Source: Sclerurus mexicanus (lineage: Eukaryota > Chordata > Aves > Passeriformes > Furnariidae). Taken from it: a stretch of 64,000 nt of DNA. Made by a program: the position numbers and the translations under genes. The notes beneath the pieces were generated by a model. That model ran no database searches and was not told the DNA's origin. It saw nothing but the letters and a program-made list of their open reading frames with translations. Location: contig VWZF01007079.1 of the NCBI GenBank assembly GCA_013396755.1, positions 186,001 through 250,000 on the forward strand. Reading direction: 5' to 3'. Below are positions 1-13,600 of the stretch, piece after piece (the stretch's first letter is position 1; each line of letters opens with the position of its first letter).

Positions 1-569
1 CAGAGAAAATTGTTTACTGACTACAAATATTAGGCATTGTTCGTGATCAGCTAGTCCAAATCCTTGTGCTTTATGGAATGAAATTTTAGCTCATGTGCTA
101 TTATCCAGCAGTAAACATAACAGAGGGGCTGGCTCTTCACAAGGTGTTATCCATCCTTCTTTCCTGCTTGTTTTTATACTTACTGCTCTCTTACAGGCTT
201 CTATGGTGACCATGGACAACCCAAGTTTATCTGTGATTCATTTCCTTGTCTTTGAACTGGAGATGTTAATGTTTTCATCTAAGTCTCAGGCCACAACTCC
301 TCAGGGCAAAGGCCACCTTTTATTTTGTGTAGGTGCAGTATAAAATATAAGGGGGCCACTGCTAGAGAAAACAGAAGCATCAGCAACAACATTATAATAG
401 TAACAATAATGATAATATTAATAGCACATCTTTATATGCAACATGCAATGAGCAAAGTAGTCTCCAGGCTGAATGAAATCTAGAATAATTTTCTAGAGGT
501 GACTATGAATTTATTGTAATCTTACCATTTTACTTATGTTTCTGCTTTTTTTGTGTGTGTTTTATTCAG
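1..569 (+). other. CNTNAP2: 3' end of upstream CNTNAP2 intron (probably intron 7)
   Basis: Non-coding sequence leading to the splice acceptor at 568-569. It is AT-rich and holds an imperfect trinucleotide-like patch (about 385-425, AAT/AAC/GAT units). An open frame at 95-343 has no recognisable protein content and I treat it as chance. No repeat family is recognised here. Confidence 0.85.
541..569 (+). other. CNTNAP2: Splice acceptor of first exon
   Basis: A T-rich tract (about 540-566, interrupted only by a few G and A) runs into TTATTCAG ending at 569. The following codon GGA begins the laminin-G sequence, so the junction is phase 0. The acceptor is strong, and it is the only AG placed where protein similarity begins. 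Confidence 0.88.
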
Positions 570-834
570 GGAAATTTAAGTTTTTCTTGTGTGGAGCCAC
601 ATACCGTGCCGGTGTTTTTCAATGCCACCAGTTACCTCGAGGTTCCTGGTCGCCCCAGCCAGGACGTGTTTTCAGTGAGTTTCCTTTTCCGAACCTGGAA
701 CCCAGATGGACTTCTTGTCTTCAGCAACTTTGCAGATGACCTGGGAAATGTTGAAGTTGACATAAACGAGGGCAAAGTCAGCGTCCATATCAACGTCACC
801 CACATGAAGAAGAACCGCATAGACATCTCATCAG
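570..834 (+). CDS. CNTNAP2: CNTNAP2 internal exon encoding the start of laminin-G domain 2 (probably exon 8)
   Basis: Codes for 88 complete residues plus the first base of a shared Gly codon; it starts in phase 0 and ends in phase 1. The peptide opens GNLSFSCVEPHTVPVFFNAT and contains SYLEVPGR, FRTWNPDGLLVFSNFADDLG and ends NRIDISS. This is the N-terminal beta-strand half of a laminin-G (neurexin-type LNS) fold: an FRTWNP..GLLVFS strand pair followed by an acidic, glycine-bearing turn. N-glycosylation sequons lie at residues 2 (NLS), 18 (NAT) and 75 (NVT) of the exon, fitting an extracellular location. CASPR2 is a single-pass neuronal adhesion protein that binds contactin-2 and clusters Kv1 potassium channels at juxtaparanodes. 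I assign CNTNAP2 rather than CNTNAP4/5 because this exon plus the next matches the CASPR2 sequence I remember best; paralogues are close, so the alternative is not excluded. Exon 8 numbering is by analogy with human. Skipping this 265-bp exon would shift the frame. Confidence 0.87.
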
Positions 835-840
835 GTAAGT
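832..840 (+). other. CNTNAP2: Splice donor of first exon
   Basis: CAG|GTAAGT is a perfect match to the vertebrate 5' splice-site consensus, with the exon ending at 834. It leaves one base (G) that is completed by GC at 54221-54222 to give Gly, which confirms the pairing of the two exons. Confidence 0.92.
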
Positions 841-3800
841 GTGGGGTTAATTTTTAAATTTGGTACCGTTTTTGTTGGTGTTGTTTAAAAGCATCATGCA
901 CCTCAAAATTAGAAATCATTTTACAAAACTGAGAGTTTATATTGCTGCTACATGAAATCCTTTATTGTATGTTTCGTTGAGTAAGAGGTACAAGAATATG
1001 AAACAGTTTTTAGATTAAAAAAGAGGATATAAATATTCTTTGTCTGTCAAGAACCCCAGTAAACATATCACCTTACGTATGAGGCAATGTTGCTTCTTTT
1101 TGCTTCCTTCCATCTGTCTTGCAGTCTTCTCTGAAAAAATATTTGGTTTCAAAAGGAGAGTGTACTCCCTTTTGAGGGTAGCCTAACAATTAGCCTGCTC
1201 CTAATACTTCCCAATAATTAGGAAACTCTCTTTTAAAAAACAAAAAAACTCCAAAAGACCCCAAAAAAACCTAACACATTTGTACCATAAATATTTATGC
1301 AGAGTTTTAGATTTGCATAGTTATCCTAGGAAAACATTGATGCATTTTAATAATTAGTTGGTAATTTTGTTGCAACAGTAATTTCAGTGGCTGTGAAATG
1401 AATTGTGTGTGAACATAGGAAAGCAAATGTGGCACTTGCTAGGGAAGGCTGCAGAAGGAAAGCTGCTGTTGTACAACAAAAATCACAGCAACCTTCTTGT
1501 TCTCTTCTGGGGGGAGCACCAGATGCATCATATAAAACTGCTGATCTTACTGGAAGTCAAAGTGGTCTGCCTTTGGCACAGAGACTTGTGGCCACTATGA
1601 TCCTGTAGATACACGCTTAGAGATGCACACTTTGTTCACTGATTATTTTGAACAGCTGAAAAGCAGAATTTTACATACTCAAGTGTGCAGCCTTCTCTAT
1701 GACTGCTTGTTCAGGGTATGAATGATTCTGTAGGCTGTGAATTGACTTCTGCCTGCTGGGAGGAATGAGGCCTGGTTATCACAAAGAACTGGCCTAACTA
1801 AAACCACGTCCTACGTGCAGGTGTGTTTGCTGTACTTCCTCCTGCCACCTGTAATACCATATTTTCCCAGGAGGGACTGAAAGTCTCTCTTGGTCCCTCT
1901 TCTATACGCCTCTCATAACGTACTAACTAGCTTACATTAGTAGCTTCTGGTGTCAGCTTTCCACATTAGCCTGGGGACACCAGCACCTCGTTCTGGGGCA
2001 CAGTCTAGTGCTGGCTGTGGAAACAGACTGGCAGGGCTGGCATGGCAGGACTGTAAGCTCATGTGCCGGTGGCAGAGCTTGTTCCTGCCTGTCTCTGCAG
2101 TAAAGATGGTGATATGAAGCAGAGTTCTGGTTTGCATGGTTTTATTTTTTACAGTTCTCCTTAGATATCTTAAAGCTGCATGCACTGACTTGGGGAGCTC
2201 TAACTTAGCACGAGAGAGTTCAGATAAACCTCCTGTCCATTTGTCAAATGGAGCTGAATTCCCACCTTTCTCCCTGGGAGCTGGGCACTGCAAACCTCCT
2301 CGCTGGACCACTTTAGGAAGGGCTTCTTGGTGACTAGGAGGGATCAGACAGTGGGTGAAAAAGATTGGCTTGTTGACTTGACAGAATTTTCATACATAAT
2401 TCATTAGAGCATTTTGTTTGAGGAGAGAAAGGCAGCTGTATTTTTATGTATTTTGATGACACTTTACAAATGTAAAAATGAAATAATGCATAGAAAGACA
2501 ACTAAAGCAACTGCACTTCTGGTGTCCACAATGGTGCATGTACCTGTGTTTACTATTTAGCAATTGAGTCAACAAGGTGAATAGTTTAGAGGACGTTGTA
2601 AATAGTTCTGTAGACAGCTGTAAGGTTTAGAGGCAAGAGCATCAAATAATCCGCAAGCAGAATCTGTTGGCTGTTAAGAAGGGTGTGAGCTACTACTAAT
2701 CTGAGAAAGCAGAAAGAGGTTTATACTTCATTCTTTGTGCCAATCACTTCTACCTCTTCTGCTTTATACAGTGAATGAAGGGGTGCAATGCTCTAGGGTG
2801 GTCAAATAGAAAGGAATGAAAAATGTTGTACTCCTGTGTAAATCCAGTGATCAAGAGAAGTTACAGAGCACACTGTGGGAAAACATTTGGATCAATTGTG
2901 ATTCACTGGAATCATGAAACAGACATTGCTGTGCATTTAAAGTCACAGAAATTGAGAGCTGCCATCAGGCAGTGTGTTCTTAGCAGTTTTCTTTGTCTCC
3001 CATAGAACTTCCCTGTTGTCTCTTCTGTATTTGTCAGGGATCATTTTTTCACGCTGTTAGCAGATCACAGCAAGAGGTTTTATGTCTTATTGAATGTTCT
3101 CCTTTGGTCTTGCAATAGGCACTTAATCGTTCCTTCATTTATTTAACTGCATGTCCTGCCCACTGGAGATTTCACTAATTCAATTCTTCATTAAATTCTC
3201 TCAGTTTCCTGGTCAATCTTCTTCATCTTTATTGGTAGGATAAGTCAATCCAATATTTTATTCTTGGAATATGTAATATAAAAATGATATTGTTAAAGTT
3301 ATTAAAATGGTCTGGTGTATCTGAAGCTTCTTCACTTATTGTTTGGAGTTCAAAATTATCTTTAGCCAACGTATGACATATTCCTACTGCCTGTCATGCC
3401 TGAGTTCCCTCTCTTATTATAGTGTTGCTACTTTTAAAAAGTTAATGTTAGCATTAGCAATTTCTAGATGACTTTGTGTAGATCACTTCTTGTTTTTCCA
3501 AATGCGTTGTATTTCCTTCTTTAAGGATGTTAGATACTGTTTACCTTGCTCTTCTTTTAATGCCTTCAGTCACTTTCAAACCACAGCCTCAAATCTATGC
3601 ATTGGATTAAAGCAGTTAAATCTATTTGTATTATGAAAATTTCATATTTATTTTATATGTGCTGAAAAGAATCAGGGATAATTACATATATTATAGTCTA
3701 GTATGTCTGATTTCTATGTTATAAATGAAAAGCAAGTGCCTTTTGTGCTGACATGGCAAACCAGTCTCAGATTTTACTTGGCCTGGCTGTAACTTGTTTA

Positions 3801-6800
3801 ACCAAATGAGCAGTCCGTGACCTGTCCTGGGCTTCAGAGTGCCGAGTGATAAAGACAATAAAGAGCTGGTAAAAGCAGTAGTAATTTTTTTGCTGTGTCA
3901 GTAAGGCGTACACTCTGATGTCCATAACTAAATTCTGAGTGTGACAGAGTACTTGTGTTAAGGTGCAGTTGAGCTTTCAGTTTGCAGCACATCTGAAAGG
4001 GACAAAGATGTAGTTACTGCCTGATTTTGCTTACTGAGCAAATTATTTCCTTTTTTTTCATGATCTTGCCAGTTGAACCTTCAAAACAGGTCTCTAGACA
4101 GTAAAAAGTCCCTACCCTACCCTACCCTGCCCAGCATTCTGTTAAGCATTCAATGAATAGACTGGCAAAACTTCTGTACAAAGTCAAAGGATTTGATTTT
4201 GCTTTTTTTTACATTACTCTCATTAAGACACTACCATCATTTGATTGATGAGAGTTATATTAATAAACTTGCTGTTAGCAAGAGGAAAATCAGGCCCACT
4301 GAGAGCTGAAATAAAGTTTTAATTAGAAGAAATAAGCTCCTGACTGTGCAGAATTACACAGATGAAATACTTAAAGCTTGTATATAAATCAAGAGTTAAA
4401 CATCTTATTGACTTCTTCTCTGCAGAGTAAACTGTGATTAATATCTTCACAATTGTGTATGTCCCTGAATAGGGATTAATAACAGGAGAGAATCTCACAA
4501 AACAGTCTAGAGATTTATCTTCTCTGTTCCATATAGTTTTGGATAGAACTCTGCTTTTGTCATCATGAGATTCATACAAACTTCCTAGAAGTTGCTGGTT
4601 TACCCAAGGGATGGAGGCAATGCTAGGCTGAGAAGATGAAACAAAGAAGTGTTCTTGCTTTTAGAACTTTTTGAAAGCAGATTTCCAATATAGTTGTGCA
4701 TGCTAAAGGATTCTGATATTCTGTAACACTTTAAAAAGTAATTCAGTTTTAATAAATGCTACCTGTTTATCCTAAGAACCTCCTTAATATTTGTGATCTT
4801 GCAATTAGAATAAGTTGTTGATGAAGTTGTATTTATTTATAAACTTTAACGAGCTAATGTCTTCTTTCTTGAGCACAGAAAAATCAGCAACTAGGAAATG
4901 TCACACTCCTGAATCTCTCTTGGCTCTAAAAACTTTTATGAAACTTTTCCCACAGCCACCTGCAATTGCTGTTCAGTGCAGAGTTAAGCCACAGCCTGTG
5001 TCCCCAGACCTGCTTTTCTCCCACTTAGTTTTATCTGCCCGCTTTGGCAACTTAACCCAAATTCCTTCCTAGTGAAACCAAACTGTCCTGAAGTTTCCAA
5101 TATTGGGAAAAATTGGTAACTCATTACCAAACACAGAGAGTATTGCTTTGCTCAAAGAAACAATAGGAACATTCCAAAAACCGCTCCTGGGTAATCATCT
5201 AGCGGTTTCACAATGCTTTTTAAAAGCAACCCCCAAATCCCTGTTTCAATATAGAATAGAATTTCTCTGCCTCTCGAGAAAAGGTGAGGTTTTCATGGTG
5301 GCAGAGTCTAAAACAATCTCTTGATTTATCCTATGTTTACTTTCTCACTTGTCTTTTCATAGTCAGCTTTGACCTTTCTTATCTAAACATTCTCTGCTCA
5401 GCTTAAATACTAGAGGCTCTATGAAGCTCCCTTGGATTTTACCCCCCAGTGCAAATGATAAGTCATTGAAAAAGGACATAATCCCCTTTGCCCATGATAT
5501 TTTAAGGGAGACATTTTCAGAGTCCAAAATCTCCTGCCTTTAACTTGAATTCATCTGCATGAAGCTCCTTTTTTCCTCCTCCAGCTCTATTAGTTATCAT
5601 CTAGTATTAGCTGCTGCTCAAGACTGCCTTTGCTTTCTCCTGTCAAGCATAAACTTATTAAAACTTGGGATATGAATATCTTTTTGTCATATTTATCTGT
5701 ATTAAATAAATCAGACTTCTCCCAGTGGAATCCCTGCGAAGCTTTCCACCCTTCTGTCTTTCTGCTAGATCTCAAGTCATCTGAATTGCAGTTCATTTAT
5801 ATTTTAGACCTTGGGTTAAGATAGCATCCTCCAGGTAATAGAACGTCTCTCTCTGACAGATCTGAAGTGGTACTCTTCCAGTGACAATTCCCAGCGGCTC
5901 TTCATGTGGGAATCGAGAAGTATTTTCACCTCAGCTGCTAAATGAAGGCTTAAATAGGGAACAGAGCAAAAGTGAACTTCTGTGGGCAGATAACATTTCC
6001 ACCGGGTCCTTCTCATGTTACTGGCCCTGGGTTCCGCACTGAATGTTGGTATCTGGCAAGCAGAGCCAGATTCCCACGAGGCATGTGTCAGCATGGTGGA
6101 GATGAAAGGCAGAAATCCTGTCCGTGAAAAGCAACGTGATGGCTTAACATCACACGAGTCTGAATATTAGAAAATTAGATTCTTCACAGCCACTTTTGTC
6201 TCTCTGTTTCTCTCTGTGTGTTTGGTTTTGGCTATTGACCTTAAGCAGGGAATGCAGCTCCCTGAATAAGTGTTTGTGGTTTTGAATTCCACAGAACTGA
6301 GACACAGGCCTGACTGTAGGAGTTATTATTTTTACTACACATTTTTCTTGGAGTGTGGTCTAGCATCTCAGTACAGTAGACTCAAACCAGTCAGAGCAAG
6401 AAATAGAGTTCTTGATTGCAGCCTTTTTTTTTCCTAAGAAAACTGATGAGTTAGTTCAGGTGTTTGTGAATTCTGCTTCATCAGTCACTGATTTCTGCTG
6501 GAAAGTTGCCTGCCAAGCACAAGCTGTGCATTCTAATAAATAGATGGTACCATTTTCAGATCTTTCCCTGAGATTAATGTCACTTTTTGTTGGCTGCACT
6601 GGTACCTTGCAAGCGTGGAGGAACCCAAGAATCAAGAAAGTGGGGTGCTCTCTTTGACAGGTCTCTCAAATTCCTCCAGGAGGCTGCAGCTCAGTTTCTT
6701 CCTTTTGGCCCCATTTCCTCTGGGCTGCAGAACGGAGTTCGAAGGGACCTTTGCTAGTCAGTCTCTATTTTAGCAGCTAAAGATGAAATAAGGCTTTTTA

Positions 6801-9800
6801 CAACTCCTATTTAAGCAGTCACTGTTGCCCTGAATTTCCTTTAGGAAAAAAAACCTGCAAAAGTAAGTAGTGAAATGATGATTTTAACTTCCTGCTAGAA
6901 GGAGTGCATTTTATGTGAGAAGATCTGGACAGAACTAGTTGGAGACTTACCCTTCGAGTTCTTTTTTAATTCAGGAAGTTTGACAGGAAGCAGAATCAAT
7001 TTTAGTTGCTTTCCATGTTGCCTTTCCTTACTACACGCACAACAGTTATTGCTAGTCTGGTTCTAGTCAAGTCTGTGAAAATTTTGCCTTTGATGAATGA
7101 AAGATAAGCCCCTTAGCACTGAATGCTACAGAGGTGCCCAGGACTCTGCAGTTACTTTAAGAACATATATTTTTATTTCACTGACTTCTCTGTCTGCATG
7201 TTTTGGTTGAACACAAAGAGCATGAGGGGGACATGTCTCTAAAGATTGGTTTAGCAAGCCAAGGATGGTTAGTTAAAGCAAACGTTATCTCTTGGATCAT
7301 AAAGACAGTGATGCTGGAAAGGACATTGCAAAATATACTAACAGGTCTTACACATTGTAATTGAGGTGCATTTTGGTTTTCTCCATTATCACTTTCGTTT
7401 CAGATTAGTAATAAAGAATTAAAAAAGCATACAATAGAGACAGGAGCTATAGTTATATTTGTTTTGTTTATGCACAACCTGACAGCAGTATCCTCAGGAC
7501 ACCACTGAGTATTCCTGTAATATAAAGGGAAATGAAAGGAACGTTTTCTGGTATCTGAAAGAATGGATATCAGAAATACCATATTCTATCCCCCAGTATG
7601 GTAGTTTGCCATCTCTGCCTCCTCTTCCATAAAGGTGGTTCTTTGAGGAAGCCATTTCCAGGATTCCCACACTGTGCTGAGCAAGGCTTGTCACCAATGG
7701 CAGCAGGTGGCAACTGCACAGCAATGCCACCCAGTTCTTTCAGCAGTGACTTGAGAACCTTCCAGAACCACTGACTTAAACTTGCTGATTTTGTGAAAGC
7801 CTGGTTTGCTGCTGCTGACAGGACGTGGTGGCTCCTGTGAGCTTTTCTGTAGATGTTGGCATTATTGAGAATGTGGTTGGACTTTATGCTGTGCTAGCTC
7901 TTTAGTTCAACTTGTTGCAGATTTATTTTTACTGCAAACTAGGGAGAAAATGTAGGAAATCTATTTGAAGTCCGGGTTTTCTTCTATTTCAGAGAGAAGT
8001 AGTTGGCTGAGCACATCTAATGATAACCCAGCATATGATTAATCATTTATCATAACTTAAAGATATACCTCTGCTGCCTATTTAGTCTGGCAGCCATGAT
8101 ATGCTGTAAATGGCTGAGTAAGTGGAGTAGTTGAGAGTAAAAAGAATGCACCAACTTTTTAATTGGTAGTATAAGTTAAAGGCATTTGTATATGTACCAT
8201 TGTGCATATAGCCACGTATCAGTAAGAGAATCAGCCTATTTCCATCTATGGTTTGCAGGAAGTTCACAGACCATCAGTATTTGGTAAAAAATAAAATCAT
8301 TTGAATGAGTTCAGGAGACCAATGGGACTCCTTGTTTCATCCTGAGGTCCTGTTGTTGTGAGTGTCCCCTTTGGAAACAGGCTGCAGCACTTCTAGGATA
8401 TCATCTTTCAGCTGTATCAATAGTTCCTCCCCCAGCAGCACAGAGACCCAGGAATGGTTCAGTGGATGGGCTGGTCTGGAGTCTGGTACAATGGACAGCA
8501 GGGACAGCCCAAAGGTTATGAGCATGTACCGTGTCATAGTGTCTCACAAAAAGGTCCAGAATCTTCAAGCAGTGAGCCACATAACGCTGGGCAGAACCAC
8601 TGTGGTATGAAGTTATCAGCTATGTAAATTAAAACTACCAGTGCTCTTTTCACCTTTTCATCTTCTCCAAATGCAAGGGAAAAGAAGGAGAACTTTCTTT
8701 TCTTGTAAAGTCTGCATTTGCAGCATTTGCATTTTGAGTAAAACCAAGAATAGTCTTTCTAGTGCAAATGTCCTTGCAAGTCATTGGAGTTTGCCAGGAA
8801 TTTTGCAATTTTTAATTCGTAGTCTTATTTATCACTAATCCTTGGGTAGGTGTCACACAACATCTCTAGCCAATTACTTACAGGAAAATAACTAAAAGGC
8901 ATTGTAATATCAAACACAGTATTTTGGGGGGGAAAACATGACCTAATTACAGGCATGGAACTTTAATTTATGTTCTGGCAACTGACACTCAATATCTTCT
9001 TTTTCATTGCTATTCAGGAAACTGGGAAAATAGATTATTATCTGTGACAGGTTTCTGGCAGTCCCTCTTGGTTTGACAGTGTTATTTTAGAGAGAAGAGA
9101 GAGTCACTTTTGTATATAATGAAAGGAAAAGTTGTCAAGCATCCATACATATTTTATGCTACATAAAACTTAAGTGCTAGAGGAAAGATTCTGTTTCAGT
9201 CCTGCCATTGTACATTCATCGTGCTTCTGCTGACCTCCAGGTTTGCATCAATGACACCCAGCCTAAAGGATGAATTTCATCTTTTACACAAGTGCAGCTC
9301 TTGTAAGGCAGCTTGACCCTCACTGGTGTTTTCGGTTAGCACAGTCACGCACAACTCTGATGCGTATTTTGGCACTTTGGCATTTTCTACTGACATTGAC
9401 AGAAGTAAAAACAATTTCTATCAAAGTGCTTCCTTGAAATGGCATCAGGCACAGTGTGCACTGTCTATTCTTTGTGCAGTTTAGTTGACAGAAGTGGTTA
9501 TTCTTTGCTGCAGAAATAGACCTAGGGAAAAAACATATTCCAGTTGTCTGTTGCTAGCTCTGCCTTTACTTTGGTCTTGTAAAAGATGGTGAATCCCTTC
9601 AGGCATTTTTGCACATTGCTTCTTTTCATTTCCAAATGTTGCTGAAGCAGCATCACGTGAGCACTGAGGTGAAACAGAGCAACCAAAGTACTTTGGTTTC
9701 TGTAAGCTGAATGGCAGATGATATTGTCTTTAAAAAGCTTACTCATTAAGTTTATATATTTGGTAGGGGGAAAAAATTCTCAATTCGCTTACTGTGAGGC

Positions 9801-10559
9801 AGCCACTATAAAATACATAATTTTAGCACTAACCAATTTCTACTCACACACTGTTTCACAGAGGCAAAATACTAAAATTCTGCACATATCCTTGGTAGAA
9901 CATTTACTTACTAAAGAAAAACATGTTTAGGGGCGTGATGTCCACTGTGTGTTTTCCAAGAAGTACAACATTTTAAGGATCCATTCTTTTAAAATGCAAA
10001 AATAACTTTGTCTTCTTTTTGCAGATTTAAAATAGTGGAACGTTATATTGCATGGCCTGCAGAATAAGGGTTTCATTGATTAGCCTTTGGTAGCTGTTTT
10101 AACAGCTCCTTTTATCCATATTAGCCCATGTGCTAAACCCAGCTGCCAAGTGGAATCAGCTTTTCCATGGCACCGGCACACGATTTCCAGCAGAAGGAAA
10201 TCACACTCTTATCATGGTGGTGTTGGTGCTTAGATGGTTAATTACCTGTGAGAACAGTACTAGCGGATGCCGTGTCTCTAAGTTCTGGAATTGCACTACA
10301 AGGCTGGTATTCCTGGCAGTACAGAGTGTGGGAAAGTACAGTGTGGTGCAGGGGAACCTTTAGGAGCGTTAGGCTGGTTCCTACAGCGCTGGCAACATGT
10401 GGTGTCTCATCAAATTTGCTCTGTGATAAAGCTTTGTGGAGTGCTGCACAAGAGTATCTGGTCCCAGGGGGATGAGCTTTGTGCTCTGGCCATCCTCCAG
10501 AGGCACAGAACTGGGCACAACTCAGCTCTGCCTTCTTCACCTTCCCAGGCGCCTGTGAA
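835..10559. other. Intronic sequence, mostly unique
   Basis: AT-rich unique DNA. It holds an A/C-rich tract at about 1231-1276, a canonical POU octamer ATTTGCAT at 1311-1318, a short pentanucleotide repeat at 4110-4132, T-rich/pyrimidine-rich stretches around 3000-3560 and 5340-5810, and a protein-like minus-strand frame at about 8385-8622 (see findings). No repeat family is recognised with confidence. Confidence 0.6.
4110..4132. repeat. (CCCTA)n short tandem repeat
   Basis: Four and a half units of CCCTA, the last degenerate (CCCTG then CCC). The unit is five bases, so it is not the vertebrate telomeric TTAGGG/CCCTAA hexamer. Confidence 0.9.
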
Positions 10560-10577
10560 ACACACACACACACACAC
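10560..10577. repeat. (CA)n microsatellite
   Basis: About nine uninterrupted AC/CA dinucleotides followed by CGTATAAATATATTG. Long enough to be polymorphic. Confidence 0.92.
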
Positions 10578-10631
10578 GTATAAATATATTGTATATAAAA
10601 TAAGCAGTGTTGTTTTGTTGGCAGACCACTG

Positions 10632-10680
10632 CAAAAAACAAGCCCCCCCCCAAAAAAAAACCCCAACCAAACAAAAAAGA
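10632..10680 (+). repeat. C-run/A-rich low-complexity tract
   Basis: A run of nine C followed by nine A, then CCCC and CCAACCAAAC-type A/C sequence. No flanking retroposon body is recognised, so whether it is a decayed tail is unknown. The long frames overlapping it on both strands (10238-10716) come from this compositional bias. Confidence 0.85.
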
Positions 10681-13600
10681 ATTGCTAAAACATTTCATTT
10701 TCCTTTGGCACGATGACATTGGGTTATGTTTCTATTTGCCAAACATGGAACACAAGGAATGCAATTCCCTCTTCTACCTTCTTCTTGCTTCTGGCTTTGA
10801 GCAGTGCAGTGTGAAGTGCTCCTTTCTGATATTGTTTGTAGGAAAATGCTGTTATGAATGTGATGTTTAGTTCATCTTTCTTTTAATATAATATGTCCTG
10901 AGGCAGGCCTTTGTATTTGAAAACCTTTGGTGTAAGTGTGGAATTGTTTCTTACTACAAGTAATGATTATAATAACACTATATTACTACTATCAACTAAT
11001 TTTTCTACTACTAATACAAAAAAAAAGTTACTAGAATCATTAAAGTCCAACCTGTTCCAATACCAGTCAGCTGTATTCGCATTTGGAGCATTATTTCTTC
11101 CTCATGTCAGGAATCCGTGATCAATATGAAAAAGATGTTACAGGCTGTTAGTCTCCATAAGGCTATTCCATAATTAGAACAGTGTTTTACACTTTTAAAC
11201 AATGACCAAAGCCCCCACAGAGAAGCAGTATCTGAAATACAGTCATCCCACAAGACAAATCCACTGATGTCATCCCACTCAGGCACTGCAATGATGCTCT
11301 GCAGCTGGATACAACATCTTTAGGTTGTATTTTGTAGAAAAAGTACCCTTTTCATTTCCTGAAGACTTCGTCAGGAATTTTGAGCATTAGTTCTCCCTGC
11401 CCATTCCCATAATCGTAAATCAGAGCCATTGCAGCAGTACTTTTGTCAGTAAGTGGTGAGCTGTTGAACACTCATGTGATGGGGGGGATGCAGGTCTGGG
11501 GAAAATCTGGGCATTTCCAAGCAGGATTCTTTTCCAGGATTCTCACGGCTTATTTTGTGCTACTGAAATTCCATGATTATGTGTAAGAGCGAGCAGAAAA
11601 GGTTGTACGAAGGAAAAAGAGATGGTGGATGTATCATATAACTGTACAGGGAGGCAGTTTGAGGTCGGCAGAGGACTTAAGTGAAGTCAATGCTGAATAA
11701 AAGTTTTGGCAAATATGCTTTTTTAGATATAAAAATAAACTAATAATATTGTGGGGTTTTTTAATCTTATATTGGTAACTCTGCAGGAAAGTTTTACTGG
11801 TTCCTTTGGCCCTTTATGAAGCTTTTATTCAGCTTTGTTTGTTATCACAGCTGCACTCAGTTACTTCAGCTTCCTTAGGAGTTTCCTCACGTATGGTCTT
11901 AAATTCCAGTTGACAAATATTCAGAGAAAATAAGCTTTGTTTATGTACAGGCATTTGCCCTGTACAAACAACTGAAGCAAATAGCTTAGCTATTTTTACC
12001 TTTTAAAGTGTGTGTAATTTTTATGGAAATAGTCTGAGGCCCAATATCGTGTGCCTTAGGTTATGTCCTCAGAACAATTCCAGCATCGACATTAAATGTA
12101 AAAATACAAGTGGGAAAAGGAATTACACAGTTCTAACTAAAGGCTCAACAGTAGTGGAGTTGCTCCTTTTTGTTTTTGTTTCAAATAATAGTTATATTAA
12201 ACATGTAGCTCTTTAGTTTGTCTCTTAAAATAAATTCAGCTTCTGCAGAACCTTTTTAAACCAGCCATAAAAATATATCCTCATCAGCTTCTAATAAAAA
12301 ACAATTCCAACAAGCTTGGAAGAATTCAGTCATGTTTTGGAAATCTCTTGGAAATGATCAACAGAATAACATTAAATGCAATTGAGTATTAATGTTAGTT
12401 TTATGTTAATAGCACCTTGGTTAGTTCTTTCTTATATCATATTTTTACATGCACAGGAGGACATTTTCCTTTCTTTTTAATTATCTATGGAAAGTGTATT
12501 TGTCTGTTCAGTTATGTGACCCAAATCTTACAAAGTAGAATTATTTCTTAATACTGTTAATAGTTTTTGTCAAATTCATTTTCAATTTTAAAAAGAATGG
12601 ATAAACATTTTCATAAAAATTCTGAGGAAACTTTAGTGGGTGTAAAATTAAAGAATATACTCTTGCATTTCAATTAATTAATTGATTTCTTAATTTAAAA
12701 GATATTGTATTCTCTAATAGTGTTCCAAACTTTTGGGGAATCATCGGCATCATTATAAAAGAGCTGAATAGAATGAAATAGAATGAAACCATCACATTCA
12801 GTAGCTGAAGCTCAGTTTGGATCAAAACTTTCAACTCAGATCTGGTTTTGTCATTTGTAAGTTTAACCAGGAATTTAAATACCCATAATCATAAGCAAAT
12901 ATGAGATCTTCTGATTGCACTGGCACCCTGCACTGGCAACAGGGTAGAAATATTGCAGTAGATCAACTTTTTGCCCTTTGTGTTTAGTGATTCCCACGTG
13001 CAGCATACAGAGGCCTGAAGGAGTAACTTGCCTCCCCTCAAACCAGCACAGTCTGCTAGGAGAGCTGATATTGTGCTATTTGAGTTGCTGAGCACCTTGC
13101 TAGCTGTCAGGTATCCTCAGCTCTGGAAATGGTACAAATGTGTCCATTGCAGTGAGGAGCCCAGAGAAACGGGGATGCTGGCACTTCCAGCCCTGAAGTC
13201 AAGGTCTCGGGCCAAATTAAATGTTTTGAAGATTTGAAAGTTCCTCTGCAGGTTATGCAGGTGCAGCAGCCAGAGGTGCAAGAACGTGCGGGGTCCTTTC
13301 CTCTGAGCACTCATGGCAGCTCACACCGTGTCAGTGACGCCTGCCTGGTGCTTGTCAGCACTGTCAGTACTCACTGCCAGCCCCTGGAAGTTCTATTTGC
13401 AGTTTATTCCATATTCATTTGGCGTAAAAGGCAGGTAGGGGAGTGACAACAGGCATCAGAAAGCCTTTTTCCAGCCCCTCATTAGTTATCATTTGATCCT
13501 TTGAGATTTAGCCTGTCAGGTTAAAAACTTTATTTCACGTTTGAAGCTTTTGCTTTGCAAAGAACTGGCTGGGGGTATAAAAATTGACTAAGATCTGGAG

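Noticed and set aside
4110..4132. Possible interstitial telomere repeat
   Set aside because: The unit is CCCTA (5 bases), not the 6-base telomeric unit.
10238..10716. Overlapping frames of about 140 codons on both strands
   Set aside because: They run through the CA microsatellite and the C/A low-complexity tract; products are repetitive (Cys/Val or Thr/His runs) and unrecognisable.
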